From NCBI GenBank assembly GCA_051453625.1, contig JBOZIK010000001.1, positions 246,146,818 to 246,210,817 on the forward strand: 64,000 nt of DNA. Reading direction: 5' to 3'. The stretch's first letter is position 1. The number at the start of each line of letters is the position of its first letter. The translations under genes were made by a program, and so were the position numbers. Of this stretch, positions 35,399 to 47,199 are shown in pieces. The notes under the pieces were generated by a model. It had not been told where the DNA came from and ran no database searches. It saw only the letters and a program-made list of their open reading frames with translations. Origin of the DNA: Welwitschia mirabilis (Eukaryota > Gnetophyta > Gnetopsida > Welwitschiales).

Positions 35399-36963
35399 TT
35401 GTTCATAGCCCTAATGTAGCTAGTTAAATTCAATTATTGGATCATAATAAGATTTTACTTTTAATTTTTTCTTATCATATTCAACATTTTATACACATAA
35501 AAGAGGTTGTTGGTTTATTAACCTAATTAAGAAAGATCTTGTCTACATAAAAGACTTGAAAATAAAGAATATAGTATGAAAGTAGGTTCAACCTTTTTCA
35601 AACATATTTTCGAAATTAGAGACCTCAAGTAAGACTAGCCTTAACAAGATGACTTAAAACAAGCATAATCTTTTTTTAAAAAATACAAGTAAACTTAAAT
35701 TTTATCTACTTATGATAATAAGGTAATAATGTATTAATAGTTTATTCATTAAGATCCATTAACTAGGATTATCAGTTCTTAAAAGTTCATAGATAAATGA
35801 AAGTGGAGGATGATTGGTGAATTTTATGAGGTAATGCTAAGTTAGAAGAGGTGAACGGTGTGGTTTAAGGTGATAACAGCTTAATTTGTGCTGTTAGTGG
35901 TATTTGAGATTTTCTTAATGAAATGATTTAAGGAAATGCTTATACATGTAGTAATGATTCAGTGGTTTTTGAAAATAGATACCATTAAGGAAAAGTATTT
36001 TTAATTCTTTTAGATTTTTCTATTCTAAATTTAATCTCTAAAAATCTATTCTAAATAAAAAATCTAATCTAAAAGAATACAATAAAACTAAAAATTTTAA
36101 AATGGATTCTATAATGTGGTATGTGAAAAGTGGCTCAAGAATGTGAAAACAAAGGTTAGATAATGGATCAAAGTTTTATGAAGAATATTGAGTTGGAAGA
36201 GAATCGATGTAGATTTTTATACATGAGTCCATATAATTAGAAATAACATTATTATAAGTAGAAACAATTATGTATTCATAAGTTAGAAATATTTCATGCT
36301 TTAACTTGTTTTTTCTTATTTAACAACTTATGTAAAACATCATTTTAAGATGAAAACAAAGACAAATCAAAAACTATTTAACAAGGTAAATATTAATTGA
36401 AAATTATTAGAAAATGATTCCAATGCTAATGAAAGTTTTTCTTCTTCTTTGAGGTTTGAATCTTGCTTAGAAGATAAAAATGAAGGTGAAATAGTTAGGT
36501 TATGAAGTTGTTAAGGCAAAATTTCTTCAAGGGATAGATTAGATATGGGCTCTTTGCTAATGTCCTCCGCTTCATCAAGTTTTCTAGGGGATTTTTTCTC
36601 ATATGATTACTTAAGTAGTAATGGTTGTAACTTAAATAAGATTCTTCTTTAATGTTCTTCTTCTCATTAATGTCATTTATTGACTTTTTCTATATTATAT
36701 AGCTCTTAAAGATATAGCCTTTCTTAAATTTTTACTCATCTTCTAATGATTATTTATCATCTTATAGGTTTAAGTCTCTACCAAAGTATATACTTTTCTT
36801 AAATTAACATTTACTCTTTAGCATCTCATAATTTAGATCCTCATGTATTTCATCATTAGTTTCTTTCACATTCCTTATGGATATGTCTTGAGTATAATTT
36901 ATTTTACTATTATTAATCCTTTCAAGATTTTTAAAACTCTTAAGTTTATGACATGTAAAAATA

Positions 36964-37694
36964 NNNNNNNNNNNNNNNNNNNNNNNNNNNNNNNNNNNNN
37001 NNNNNNNNNNNNNNNNNNNNNNNNNNNNNNNNNNNNNNNNNNNNNNNNNNNNNNNNNNNNNNNNNNNNNNNNNNNNNNNNNNNNNNNNNNNNNNNNNNNN
37101 NNNNNNNNNNNNNNNNNNNNNNNNNNNNNNNNNNNNNNNNNNNNNNNNNNNNNNNNNNNNNNNNNNNNNNNNNNNNNNNNNNNNNNNNNNNNNNNNNNNN
37201 NNNNNNNNNNNNNNNNNNNNNNNNNNNNNNNNNNNNNNNNNNNNNNNNNNNNNNNNNNNNNNNNNNNNNNNNNNNNNNNNNNNNNNNNNNNNNNNNNNNN
37301 NNNNNNNNNNNNNNNNNNNNNNNNNNNNNNNNNNNNNNNNNNNNNNNNNNNNNNNNNNNNNNNNNNNNNNNNNNNNNNNNNNNNNNNNNNNNNNNNNNNN
37401 NNNNNNNNNNNNNNNNNNNNNNNNNNNNNNNNNNNNNNNNNNNNNNNNNNNNNNNNNNNNNNNNNNNNNNNNNNNNNNNNNNNNNNNNNNNNNNNNNNNN
37501 NNNNNNNNNNNNNNNNNNNNNNNNNNNNNNNNNNNNNNNNNNNNNNNNNNNNNNNNNNNNNNNNNNNNNNNNNNNNNNNNNNNNNNNNNNNNNNNNNNNN
37601 NNNNNNNNNNNNNNNNNNNNNNNNNNNNNNNNNNNNNNNNNNNNNNNNNNNNNNNNNNNNNNNNNNNNNNNNNNNNNNNNNNNNNNNNNNNNNN
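36964..37694. other. Assembly gap (731 N)
   Basis: Unknown sequence. The 338-residue frame across it is not evidence for a gene. Confidence 0.98.
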
Positions 37695-38253
37695 GTTAAG
37701 TGTGCTATTAATTTGTTGAAGAATTTACTTAAGTTTGTTGAGAGAGAAAGTATGTTGATGGATGGTTTGCTCTATATTTTTCAATGGAGACAAATATTTC
37801 TTGAGATTTTTTTCATGATCATGGATAGTTATAGTTTAAATTTCCATGCATTTCCATAATGATTCCTTTAATAGAGTAGATGCAAAAGGTTTATATTAGT
37901 TTCATGAGTTACAATGAGAGGATGAAGGAGATTAACTAGCTGATGAGGGTAAGTATTATGATGGATGATGGAAGGAATGAAATTAAACTCTTTTTATTCA
38001 AAATAAGGATTTTTAAATTCAATTCTTCAAAAAGATTAATCTATATGTAGATTCTATATCCTTTAAAGATATTCTACAAAGAATTACCTAGTGTTAAAAG
38101 GGTCTTAAGATTTATAATGTTATGGATTATTGTATTCAAATTGAAGGTAATCCTTTAATGTTTCCTTCGGTTATATATAATCTCTTATAGTTTATTTAGG
38201 TTTAATATGGTTAGCAAATTTATATGGACTTTCATAGTTCCCATAGATAAATT

Positions 38254-38295
38254 AAAGTTTAAAAGGTATTTCATAAAGTTTAAAAGGTATTTCAT
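38254..38295. repeat. Perfect 21-bp tandem duplication
   Basis: AAAGTTTAAAAGGTATTTCAT occurs twice in a row (38,254-38,274 and 38,275-38,295) without a mismatch, so the event is recent compared with the surrounding decay. Confidence 0.9.
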
Positions 38296-39144
38296 ACACT
38301 CTATCAAATAGATTGCATTCCCAACCTATATTGGATTTCAAATAATGATTAATAAAATTTACTATAAGGTTATATTTTTGTAATTTTTGAGGATTTATAA
38401 AGGGCATAATATCAAAAAGTATTCAAAGTATCCAAGAGAATATATATAAACTTTAAAGTTGTTTAAATAAAAATAGCCAACTGTTCTAGTTAAGTCTACT
38501 AGTAATACTAGTTGTTGGAGGAAAAATGGCTAAAAAAAGAATAAAGTTACATTAATCACTATACAAAATATTTTAGGTTATGATTCTTTAAAGAGCATTA
38601 GTAGAAATTAAAATGGTTGAAACTTGGAAAATAAATCCTTGCAGTCTCTTTTCTTCTTTTCAAAATTTTAATAGAAAAACTAAAACATAATAAACATAGA
38701 ATTTAACTATTAATATGAAAGAAATATAAGAAAAATAAAAAAGAAACAAAAAAAAAGATGAGTTCTATTTTAGTTTTATCTTTTCATTTTTTGGTCCTTT
38801 TTTGAATTGAAATCTATAGAAAACTCATTATATTTATAATACAAAATATTTAATATGGAAATATTTATTAAGTTAAAATAAAATTTGAAAAAAAAACTAA
38901 AAAAAAAAAAGGACTAGTTCAAGTATCACTAAAATAAAAAAGTATCCACCACTAAAGAAAAATAAAATGAAGAAAACACTTCAAAGAAAAATGACCAGTT
39001 TGGATATCACTAAAGAGGAGCAATACCAATCACTAGAAAACTAAAAATCTAAACTAAAATAAATTACAAGAAAGAAATGTTATACTTCTTTTAGGAATCT
39101 ATCATATCATTATCCCCATTAATGGTACTAACATCTATCTATCA

Positions 39145-40525
39145 AAATCTATTCATTCACTGTATTTATGGAAAACAATAGTAAAAGCTAGATAAGCATT
39201 AAGTTTCATTCTTACATAGGAATAATTCAAGGTTGGACTAGATAAAGATAATACAATGTTCTCTAACCCATAAAAAATCAAAATAACAATCAGAAATGAT
39301 ATTTATAATAAATATAAAATTAGTTTATGAAGTACAAATATGAGCTAATTCTAGAGGTTCATCCTGAATAATTCAACCTATACAATGTTTAATTTTACAA
39401 TGTCGTATATTTTTTTTGAAATAATTATCAGATTGTTAAGTTATTTTAGGGCTCTAGTTTTGGTGACATAATATCATTCACCACATGAGTATTAGTGAAT
39501 TACTTAGTATCTCTAATTCATCATTGCCCTTCATAAGAATTAAATGTATGCACTTCTATGCACAAGATCCATTAAATAATAGTGACTACAAATTTTAGAA
39601 GTAATCTTAAGAAATTTAAATGAAACAACTTAATAATTTAGTTTTAGATAGGGATTCAAAGTATAATATTATTAACACTCGAAATAGAAAAATTAACAAC
39701 TACTTTTATATTAAATTAGGAGATATATTACATTAGAGGATGAAGGAAAAGTACATATAAAGTCCTTAAATCTAGCCAGAAAGCTATCTTATTCTTAAAA
39801 GGGGGAGCTCAGAATGTCATGTTGACTTGATTCTCTAAGATTCCACTTATTTTTTACCATTAAAAAATCCCTTATAATGATGGATTAAGGCCTTTTTAAA
39901 GGCAAGGGAAGGATTTTCAATGTTTTATTTGTAATGGTTAATGGTAGCTAAAAAAAGGAAGGTTACACTTTGGGTTGTTACATTTTAGAATGTTACAATT
40001 TTTGTCATATAGTATTAGGTAATATTTTCATTTTCTTATCAAAGTAGTCATTACATGGCCTTTGGATGATGATGCTATTGCTATTGGATGCTATTGCCAT
40101 ATGTCTTTCACATCATTATACTATACCACATGTCACTATCATGTCTCTCTTTACACCTCTACCACATGTCATGGAAGTTGATGGTTGTTTTTGATTTAAT
40201 ATCTAACTAAGTCCATTAGTAGAATGTGATGCATTTTCTATGAAAAGTTTAAAATGTTCTTTAAACCTATTTTACTCTAAGAAGCTAGGAGTGCAGATTA
40301 CTTGGATAGAACATTTTTTTCCTAGATTATCTTTAGTTTTTAACATGTCTTTTAAAAATCAATAATTAACCTAAAATTATCATAGGAAATTTTGTAATTT
40401 AGCAAATCATGTACCAAATAATTGAATACATGATTTTATGATAAAATGGTTATTTTAATGTCTTCATCTATGCTAAATTAATCAATATACTTTGTCTAAA
40501 GTAATTTTTTAAATGTAAATAATAG
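39145..40525. repeat. ~1.3-kb direct repeat, right copy (putative LTR E)
   Basis: Partner of 32,395-33,695. By eye divergence is large, implying an old element if the two were identical at insertion. No convincing polypurine tract or PBS was seen at the inner edges. Confidence 0.6.
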
Positions 40526-41883
40526 CCTCATTTCTTAAAGAGATCAATGAAAAGATAATTATCCCATCATTATTGAAAACAACACTATCATCAATTTTGA
40601 TTAGTTATTAGAGTTATCTATTTGCTATAATTATTAAGATAGAAGGTTTAACTATTGATGTAAGTGCTTTACCTCTAGAATATTTACAAGATATATGGAA
40701 TATACTTAAAGAAGTCATTACACAGGTTCATGAGACTATCATATAGGCCCAATAATATTTTAAGGAGTTTTAATAAAATACTTTTGATAAATTTAAAGAA
40801 GAGGAATTAATTTTTCTTTATCAATTATAATAATAACATTTGTTTGTTTTTATATACTTAATAGTCCTTTGGATTATTTTTTCTCTTTTTGTATTGAAAT
40901 ACTTTTAAAAATCATAGTCACAAGTACATAAAAGCACTACTTTATAGTTGAGATGTCTCCTTTAAAAATCCTCTAGACTATTACACTTAACTAATATTAT
41001 GTATTATAAACATGTATTATGATAATACAAAATTATGATACTTCTAGAGCTTTCTAAATTAAAGTACTTTTACTTTTTAGGATAATTTAACTAAGAGCTT
41101 ATGATAATTTTTGGCATTTGGTCTTATTAGTAAAATTGTTATTATTAAAGTTTTATAAGTTTTCCAGATAAGGGTTTTAAACTACTACTTGAGTTAAATA
41201 GCTTATCAACTATTTTATTTTTTATGGTTTTTCATCACTTGTAAGGTAATTAATTTTGATAAAAAATGAAAAATCTTATTTATCATTAGTACTTGACTTT
41301 AAGATTCATTAAAACTATAGTTAAGTGGATTTCATATTTCATTAGATTGATTTACTCCATAAAGGTTCTATAGCTTAAGATTCCCCATTATTTATTTAAG
41401 GCAAAGGAGTTATTTAAATTATTATAAATTATTATTTGATATATCTTACCTATAGTTATTTTCAAGTCATTAATATTAGTCACTAATTCAAGTGAGATAT
41501 TGAAAAATTATATCTACTTTAGGTTCTAACTTTTGAGACTATTTCTAACCTATGGGATTAACATTGTAAACCTTATAGCAATCATGATTATAGATCATTT
41601 AGTGTTGTAATTAAATAAAGGAAAATTTTATAAATCAACCACCTCTAAGTAAATTAATACTTATTCAAATGTATTTACCATAAGGGTTGATGGGTTATCT
41701 AAAACATATTCAACCATCTCTATGTGATGAGCGAAGGAATATATGATTCTTACCATGATGGCAAGTAACTATAAATTTCTGAGTTATTTACTCCTCGTTT
41801 CCTAATATCCTCTTGTGATTTCTCTTTTATTTCTTTCTCTTCAACATTCATTCTAAATACAAAGTATTTACTTTATGTTATTA
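40526..41883. other. AT-rich spacer, no assignable feature
   Basis: Lies between putative LTR E and copia C. I see no coding frame or repeat. Confidence 0.4.
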
Positions 41884-42232
41884 TGTTGGTTATGAGCCAT
41901 GTTCTATTAGGTATAGACACTTATCTTTATTTATAAAAAACTTTTGGCCCTAACGCTAGAAAAGGAAGGTATTAGGAAGCTTTGGAGAATTAATATTTTT
42001 TCATCATTTATATATGTTTCATGTTTTAATATAAATATGATTTCTATATCTTTATCAAAGCCTTGAGCTAAAATGGTCTAGGAGTCAGTTATTACTGGGG
42101 TTTTTCATTGCTTTTTTTAAGGTAAATTTTGCATCCTATTTGTGCACTTCTTTTTTATTCTTTTAGTTTTATTCTTCTAGATTAAATTATTATTATTAAA
42201 ATCATGATGCTAAAAGTTCTTGGAATAATAAA
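41884..42232 (+). repeat. 5' LTR of copia C
   Basis: It starts near TGTTGGTTATGAG and ends before the PBS-like site. Its last 90 bp (TTCTTCTAGATTA, ATTATTATTAAAAT, TTGGAATAA) match 46,624-46,703 in the 3' LTR. The left edge is approximate because the equivalent 3' LTR interior lies in a gap. Confidence 0.55.
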
Positions 42233-42233
42233 T

Positions 42234-42251
42234 TTCTATCAAATTGAGGTT
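42234..42251 (+). other. Primer binding site-like sequence of copia C
   Basis: TTCTATCAAATTGAGGTT resembles TGGTATCAGAGCGAGGTT, the plant initiator-Met type site. It is placed just after the LTR and about 50 bp before the gag start. Confidence 0.5.
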
Positions 42252-42298
42252 GTTTTTACATGGTGTATCTTATTGAATTATTACTTTTAAGGGGATAG

Positions 42299-43190
42299 AT
42301 GACTAATATTACAAAAATTAAGTTTGAAAAACTATTCAAAAATAACTACAAAATCTAGAAAATGCAAATGGAGGACTTATCCACCTATGAAGACCTATGG
42401 GAAATCATTAAAAGATCCAAGCCCATTAAATCTTACAAACTGATTAGAACTTCAAGAACAAAAGGCTAGAAGTAGGATTTATTTATGTCTCTAACATTTA
42501 GTATTACTATATGTGTTTTCTATCAATACTATAAAGAAGATGTGGGATAAAATCAAGTTGCTATACCAAATAAGATGTATTATAATAGGAGAATACTTCA
42601 TACATTTAAGATGTTAAAAAGGATGTCATTCATNNNNNNNNNNNNNNNNNNNNNNNNNNNNNNNNNNNNNNNNNNNNNNNNNNNNNNNNNNNNNNNNNNN
42701 NNNNNNNNNNNNNNNNNNNNNNNNNNNNNNNNNAACTACCTATATCATATAAGAAGACTTAATACATTTAAGATGTTAAAAAGGATGCCATTCATTGAAC
42801 ATAATTATACAATTTCAAGCTATATAAAAAAAAGGTCAAAGAAGAATGTCAGTGAATGTACCCTCTTGAGTCACTCCTTGAGTCTTGGGATAAATTTGTA
42901 ACTTTTGCAAGTAATTTTGTTTCCTCTTTAAAGTTTATTACTATTATTATCTAATTGTTAAATGAGGAAAGAAAAAGTAAGAATTTAGTTCCTATTTAAA
43001 ATGATTTGTATGTGGCTAGAAATTCCAAGTTTAGGATAAATAAGAAACCTTAAATTAAACCAGGGTTTTAAAAGAATTATAAAAATCCTAAGTCCTAGAA
43101 TTGTAATAATGTTACTACTTTAAAAAAACTTTAAGAACCCTAAGAAAGGTTAATCCATAATAGAAAATAATATTATTAGCTCCTTCTTAT
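42299..43190 (+). pseudogene. Copia C gag relic
   Basis: The start ATG at 42,299 is intact and gives MTNITKIKFEKLFKNNYKIW, then KMQMEDLSTYEDLWEII (42,359-42,408). This is the N-terminal copia gag pattern F.G.NY..WK.KMEDLL...DLW..I. MWDKIKLLYQ from 42,540 matches the following MWD.L...Y block. A 100-N gap (42,634-42,733) splits it, with about 60 bp similar on both sides, and stops appear from about residue 50. The conserved start is unusual among the elements in this window. Confidence 0.8.
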
Positions 43191-43199
43191 AAAGAGGGA

Positions 43200-43480
43200 T
43201 ATTTGTATATGGCCTTGACTCCTATTGAATAGCTAAATGTTGTGTCTTCTACTGATAACTCAGATAGATTTTCCTAATACATCGACTATAAAAAATCTTA
43301 TTATTATACTCCTCTTCTCACTTATTTCTATGAATATAATCATTAAAACATATAAGTTATTAAGTTAGGTGATGATGGATCATGTAATGTGGTGAGATAT
43401 GATAGAGTTAAAATTTAGTTTAGTAATGGGGTACTTAAAAATCTGAACTTACTAAAAGCCTTTTATATGTAAGTAAATTA
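43200..43480 (+). pseudogene. Copia C protease relic
   Basis: KLGDDGSCNVV (from about 43,362) corresponds to V.LGDDG.C.V.G.G of the copia protease, followed by a VKI..SNGVLKNLN equivalent of the ..V.L....VL.LNNVLYVP strand. The catalytic Asp region upstream (about 43,250) is degraded to TDNSDRFS-like text and would not be active. Confidence 0.65.
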
Positions 43481-43599
43481 GATAATGCAGTATTAATCAT
43501 TATTTTTAGTAAATAAAGATGTTAAATCATGCAATATTCTAAACCTTTGGGTGTAGCAATTAAAGTTGGAATATTGTATACATTTGAGATAAAAATGTT

Positions 43600-44640
43600 A
43601 TAACATGAGCTTGATATTCTAGTAGCTGGTAATTATGAATCTACATTTGAACTTTGGCATAAAGGCTAAGACAGATAAGTGAAAAACGATTGAAATAATT
43701 ACAAAAGATAGGTAAAATTAATCTTTTAAATAACTCTTTAGATTTTTATTATGATTATTTGAATGATAGACAGACACATTCAAGGTTTCCTAGAAGTGAT
43801 GCTAAATTAAGCCTGGTGTTAGACTTATTACATAGTGATGTTTGCAAGTCCACTAAATACATTAAGATTAATTCTTTAGGATGTAATATGTACTATATTT
43901 CCTTTAGTGACAACTTCTCCAAGAAATCTTGAATTTATTTTTTAAAATAAAAGTCTAAATTATTTCAGAAATTTAAAGATTTTAAGACATGTATCAAAAA
44001 TTATCTAGCAAAAAGAACTAAAATTTTAAGAATTGGTAATGGTGGTGAATATTACTAATATATAATTAAGAAATTTTATAAAAACCATGATATATTTAAG
44101 CAAAATACTATCTTAGACATTGCTAAGTAGAATGATTTATTAGAATGCTTTAATAAGATATTGATAAAATGTAGTAAATGCATGTTAAGTAAATCTAATT
44201 TGGACAGATGCTTCTAGGCTAAAGAAGTAGTGAGGGCTTTGTATCTGATTAATAGATCCCCATCATTTACACTAGATGATAAAATCCTACAAGACGTGTG
44301 GACTAGTAACTCATTTTTCCTAAATTATCTTCACATTTTTTGTTGTGAAGAATATCTACATGAACTAAGACCTAAAACATTCAAGTTATGTTATAAATCT
44401 AAAAAATGTATTTTCCTTGGTTATGATCATAGTATAAAATCTTACAAATTATACAACCCTAAAACAAAGACGGTTACATATAGTCATAATGTTGTATTTA
44501 GAGAAACTAATGGACCTATCAAGAATAATTGTCTCATTGATGTAAATCCTAAACATGTATCTATCTATGTGAATGAAAAAAATATTAGAGGATGATTCCC
44601 TCTTAGCATAGAAAGCTACCTTTGACCAAAGAATTGTTGA
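43600..44640 (+). pseudogene. Copia C integrase relic with intact C-terminal stretch
   Basis: ELWHKG (about 43,645) is the GAG-pre-integrase motif. LLHSDVCKSTKYIKINSLG (about 43,827-43,880) covers the first catalytic Asp (HSDVCGP). GNGGEYY (about 44,040) is the second catalytic box (DNGGEY) with its Asp lost. From 44,230 to 44,595 an uninterrupted 121-codon frame spells the family's NRSPS..LDDKI..., CIFLGYD, KLYNP and VVFRE blocks. The early part has stops. The open stretch is a surviving piece and is not a separate gene. Confidence 0.85.
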
Positions 44641-45640
44641 AAGTGAATGTGATAATACAAGTAAATAAAGTAGTGACGATGAACCCAAGGGTCTAGAATG
44701 TTCAAATAAGGATCCATAGCTTTTATAACACTTAAGATAATCTAGCTAAATTAGAAAGGCACTTTCTTACTTGCAAGATTAAATTCTTATTGCTAAAGTT
44801 GATTCACTCATTTATGATGAAGCTTGTTCATTTACAAACTATANNNNNNNNNNGATGATGAAAGTTCTTTTATTCATAAGAATAAGACTTGAAATTGATT
44901 GAACTGCCATATGGTAGCAAATGAATTAGTTGCAAGTGGTTTTTTAGGGTACAACTTGGTGAGTAGTATAAAGCTTGTTTATAGCTAAAAAAATAGAGGA
45001 TTAATTATGATGAAATATTTTCTTTTGTGGTTAAGATAACATCCATAAAATCATTTCTAGCATAACAAGAAAATATGATCTTAAAGTTGAACAAATATAT
45101 GTGAAAACTACAATTCTTAATAATGATATTATAGAGGAAATCTATATGCTTCAATTTGAATGAAATGAAGTGGAAGAAAAAAGGCATATGATGTATCAAT
45201 TTCTAAAATAACTTTCTCGATTGAACAACTATCAAGGATGTGGAATAAAAAGTTTAATGATCACATGATTAATTTTGGCTTCATCGAAACTCAAGAAGAC
45301 TCCTATATATATGTCAATCATAAAAAACAATTTAATCCTATTAGTATATGTTAATGACATGTTAATAACAGAAAAATACATACATGAAGTCTAGGAGTTG
45401 AAAAAAAAAATTATTATTTTAGGTAATGATGAATGATCTTAGTGTTGTACAAAAGATTTTGGACATGAAAATTAAAACAAATAAGTTGAATAAAATAATT
45501 TAACTTAAATAATCTATAAACATTAATAATATACTTTAAAAAAATTCAATATGCAAGACTATAAGATTGTAATCATACCTTGTGAAGCCAAGTTAAAACT
45601 CTGAGACAAACAATGTTCAAGGCCTAAAGAAGAAGGAGTT
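44641..45640 (+). pseudogene. Copia C reverse transcriptase relic
   Basis: EQIYVKTTILNNDIIEEIYM (45,088-45,147) matches the Q.DVKTAFL.GDLEEEIYM block. RMWNKKFNDHMINFGFIE (about 45,237-45,290) matches the Q.W...F...M...GF box. MNDLSVVQKILDMKIK (45,427-45,474) matches MKDLG.AK.ILGM.I. The YVDD box is near 45,345-45,365, reading VNDM with a damaged first half. Stops and shifts make it inactive. A 10-N gap lies at 44,844-44,853. Confidence 0.85.
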
Positions 45641-46260
45641 CATGTTAAAGGTTCCATATGCAAATGCTATTAGTTGCTTGATGTATGCAATGGTTAGTAC
45701 TCGACCTAATATTACACAAATTATCGGTAAAATTAATAGGTATAAGATAAATCTAGAAAGAAAACATTGGATTCTTATGAAATGTGTGTTTCAATATATA
45801 TGAGGTACTATGACTTTTAGAATCATTCATCAAAGTAATTCATCTAGTTTACATAGTTTTGTGAATTCTCATTGGGATGGGGATCTTTAGAAAACTTGAT
45901 CAATTAGTGGATATGTGTTTACTTTCTTTAGTAGTGCTATGTCAAGAAAAAGCCAATTCCAATTTTTTCTAACTCAGTCTACCACTAAAGAAAAGTATGT
46001 TACTGCAAANNNNNNNNNNNNNNNNNNNNNNNNNNNNNNNNNNNNNNNNNNNNNNNNNNNNNNNNNNNNNNNNNNNNNNNNNNNNNNNNNNNNNNNNNNN
46101 NGTGGAATCTACATCTTCAAGGATTCAATTTTCCAAGATAGAATGAAGCACATTGAAATTCACTATAAATACATTTGATGATAGATAATTAAATAAAGGA
46201 TTATCTTGATAAAGGCTAAGACTAAGTTGAATTCTATAGACATGTTAACCAAATATTCAC
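45641..46260 (+). pseudogene. Copia C RNase H relic
   Basis: LMYAMVSTRPNITQIIGKIN (45,679-45,738) opens the domain, followed by the HWDGDL equivalent (about 45,872), ISGYVFTFFSSAMSRKSQFQ (45,904-45,963) and TTKEKYVTA (45,981-46,008), all standard copia RNase H text. After a 92-N gap, MKHIEIHYKYI (46,143-46,175) matches the TKHIDVRYHFI box and IDMLTKYSL (46,235-46,260) the PADMLTK end. Most catalytic region residues are still readable. Confidence 0.85.
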
Positions 46261-46360
46261 TTATTGCTAAATTTCTATGATTTCATACAAATATAGGTCC
46301 TAATGAATTTTGAGACTATATTTGATCTAAACTAGATGTTTTTCTTACAGCTTTACCTTT

Positions 46361-46372
46361 AAGAGGTAATAT
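46361..46372 (+). other. Polypurine tract of copia C
   Basis: AAGAGGTAATAT precedes the LTR start TGTGGTGGG. It is a weakened form of the GAGGTGGAGAT tract typical of plant copia elements. Confidence 0.55.
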
Positions 46373-46703
46373 TGTGGTGGGTGAAGGCAAATTTGATTAT
46401 TTNNNNNNNNNNNNNNNNNNNNNNNNNNNNNNNNNNNNNNNNNNNNNNNNNNNNNNNNNNNNNNNNNNNNNNNNNNNNNNNNNNNNNNNNNNNNNNNNNN
46501 NNNNNNNNNNNNNNNNNNNNNNNNNNNNNNNNNNNNNNNNNNNNNNNNNNNNNNNNNNNNNNNNNNNNNNNNNNNNNNNNNNNNNNNNNNNNNNNNNNNN
46601 NNNNNNNNNNNNNNNNNNNNNNNACTTTTTTCTTTTAGTATTCTTCTTCTAGATTAGACTATTATTATTAAAATAATCATGTTGTAAGATTTGGAAATAA
46701 AAA
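46373..46703 (+). repeat. 3' LTR of copia C
   Basis: It starts TGTGGTGGGTG after the polypurine tract. A 221-N gap (46,403-46,623) hides most of it. The last 80 bp match the end of the 5' LTR. Confidence 0.6.
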
Positions 46704-47199
46704 TATAATCTCCTTCTTTTTATAGTCAAATATAAAGTAGGAACATAATAAATGTTAATTTCAAAATTGTAAGAGTTTTATAACAGATTTTGATGAGTAT
46801 CTTAATCATATTTATCAACAAAAAAAAAATATCATCTATAACTTTCTAAATTTAAGTAGTTACTAGACATCACAAACCTATTATTTTGATAATTTCATCA
46901 TATTAATAAAGAATAAAATACCATATTGTCTGTATACTTAAAATTTGTTACACAACTGCTACATGTAAACATACCTTTTTTATCATTTTTAGTGTAAGTC
47001 ATCAAACTAAATCTACTATAATTCGGCAATGCTTACACTACCTACAGTAACTAACATGCTAAAATTAGAGGACTTTCACAAGATTGAAATAGGCTTTCAA
47101 CTGGTAACCTTATTCAATGCAAAATTTTAATTCACATTTCTAATTATCAACACATTAGTGATTCTAAATAAATCAAAGAAAGTGATTTGATTTGGAATC
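46704..47199. other. AT-rich spacer
   Basis: No recognised feature. It may hold the start of the following gypsy relic. Confidence 0.35.

Larger units (their letters stand above)
33696..39144. other. Interior between the E repeats, no recognised pol
   Basis: Two large N gaps (34,639-35,398, 760 N; 36,964-37,694, 731 N) hide part of it. A fairly open plus-strand stretch at about 36,415-36,640 is rich in Ser, Asp and Glu (NANESFSSSLRFESCLEDKN), and a 50-residue open end occurs at 37,695-37,856. I recognise neither. No RT, integrase or gag motif was found. If E is an LTR element, it looks non-autonomous. Confidence 0.4.
41884..46703 (+). mobile_element. Nearly full-length Ty1/copia element C
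   Basis: All parts occur in order on one strand: 5' LTR, PBS-like site, gag with its ATG, protease, integrase, RT, RNase H, polypurine tract and 3' LTR, over about 4.8 kb, a normal copia length. Every coding part has stops or frame shifts, so it is dead, but it is the best preserved element here. Gaps of 100, 10, 92 and 221 N interrupt it; the first has a similar sequence on both sides. Its proteins would have copied and inserted the element in the host nucleus. Confidence 0.8.

Noticed and set aside
34611-37859. Open frames of 265-338 residues
   Set aside because: They consist almost wholly of N-derived X; the real residues on each side are too few to support a gene.
42051-42066. TTTATCAAAGCCTTGAGC as the PBS of copia C
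   Set aside because: The LTR similarity to 46.6 kb continues past it, so the site at 42,234 fits the LTR end better.
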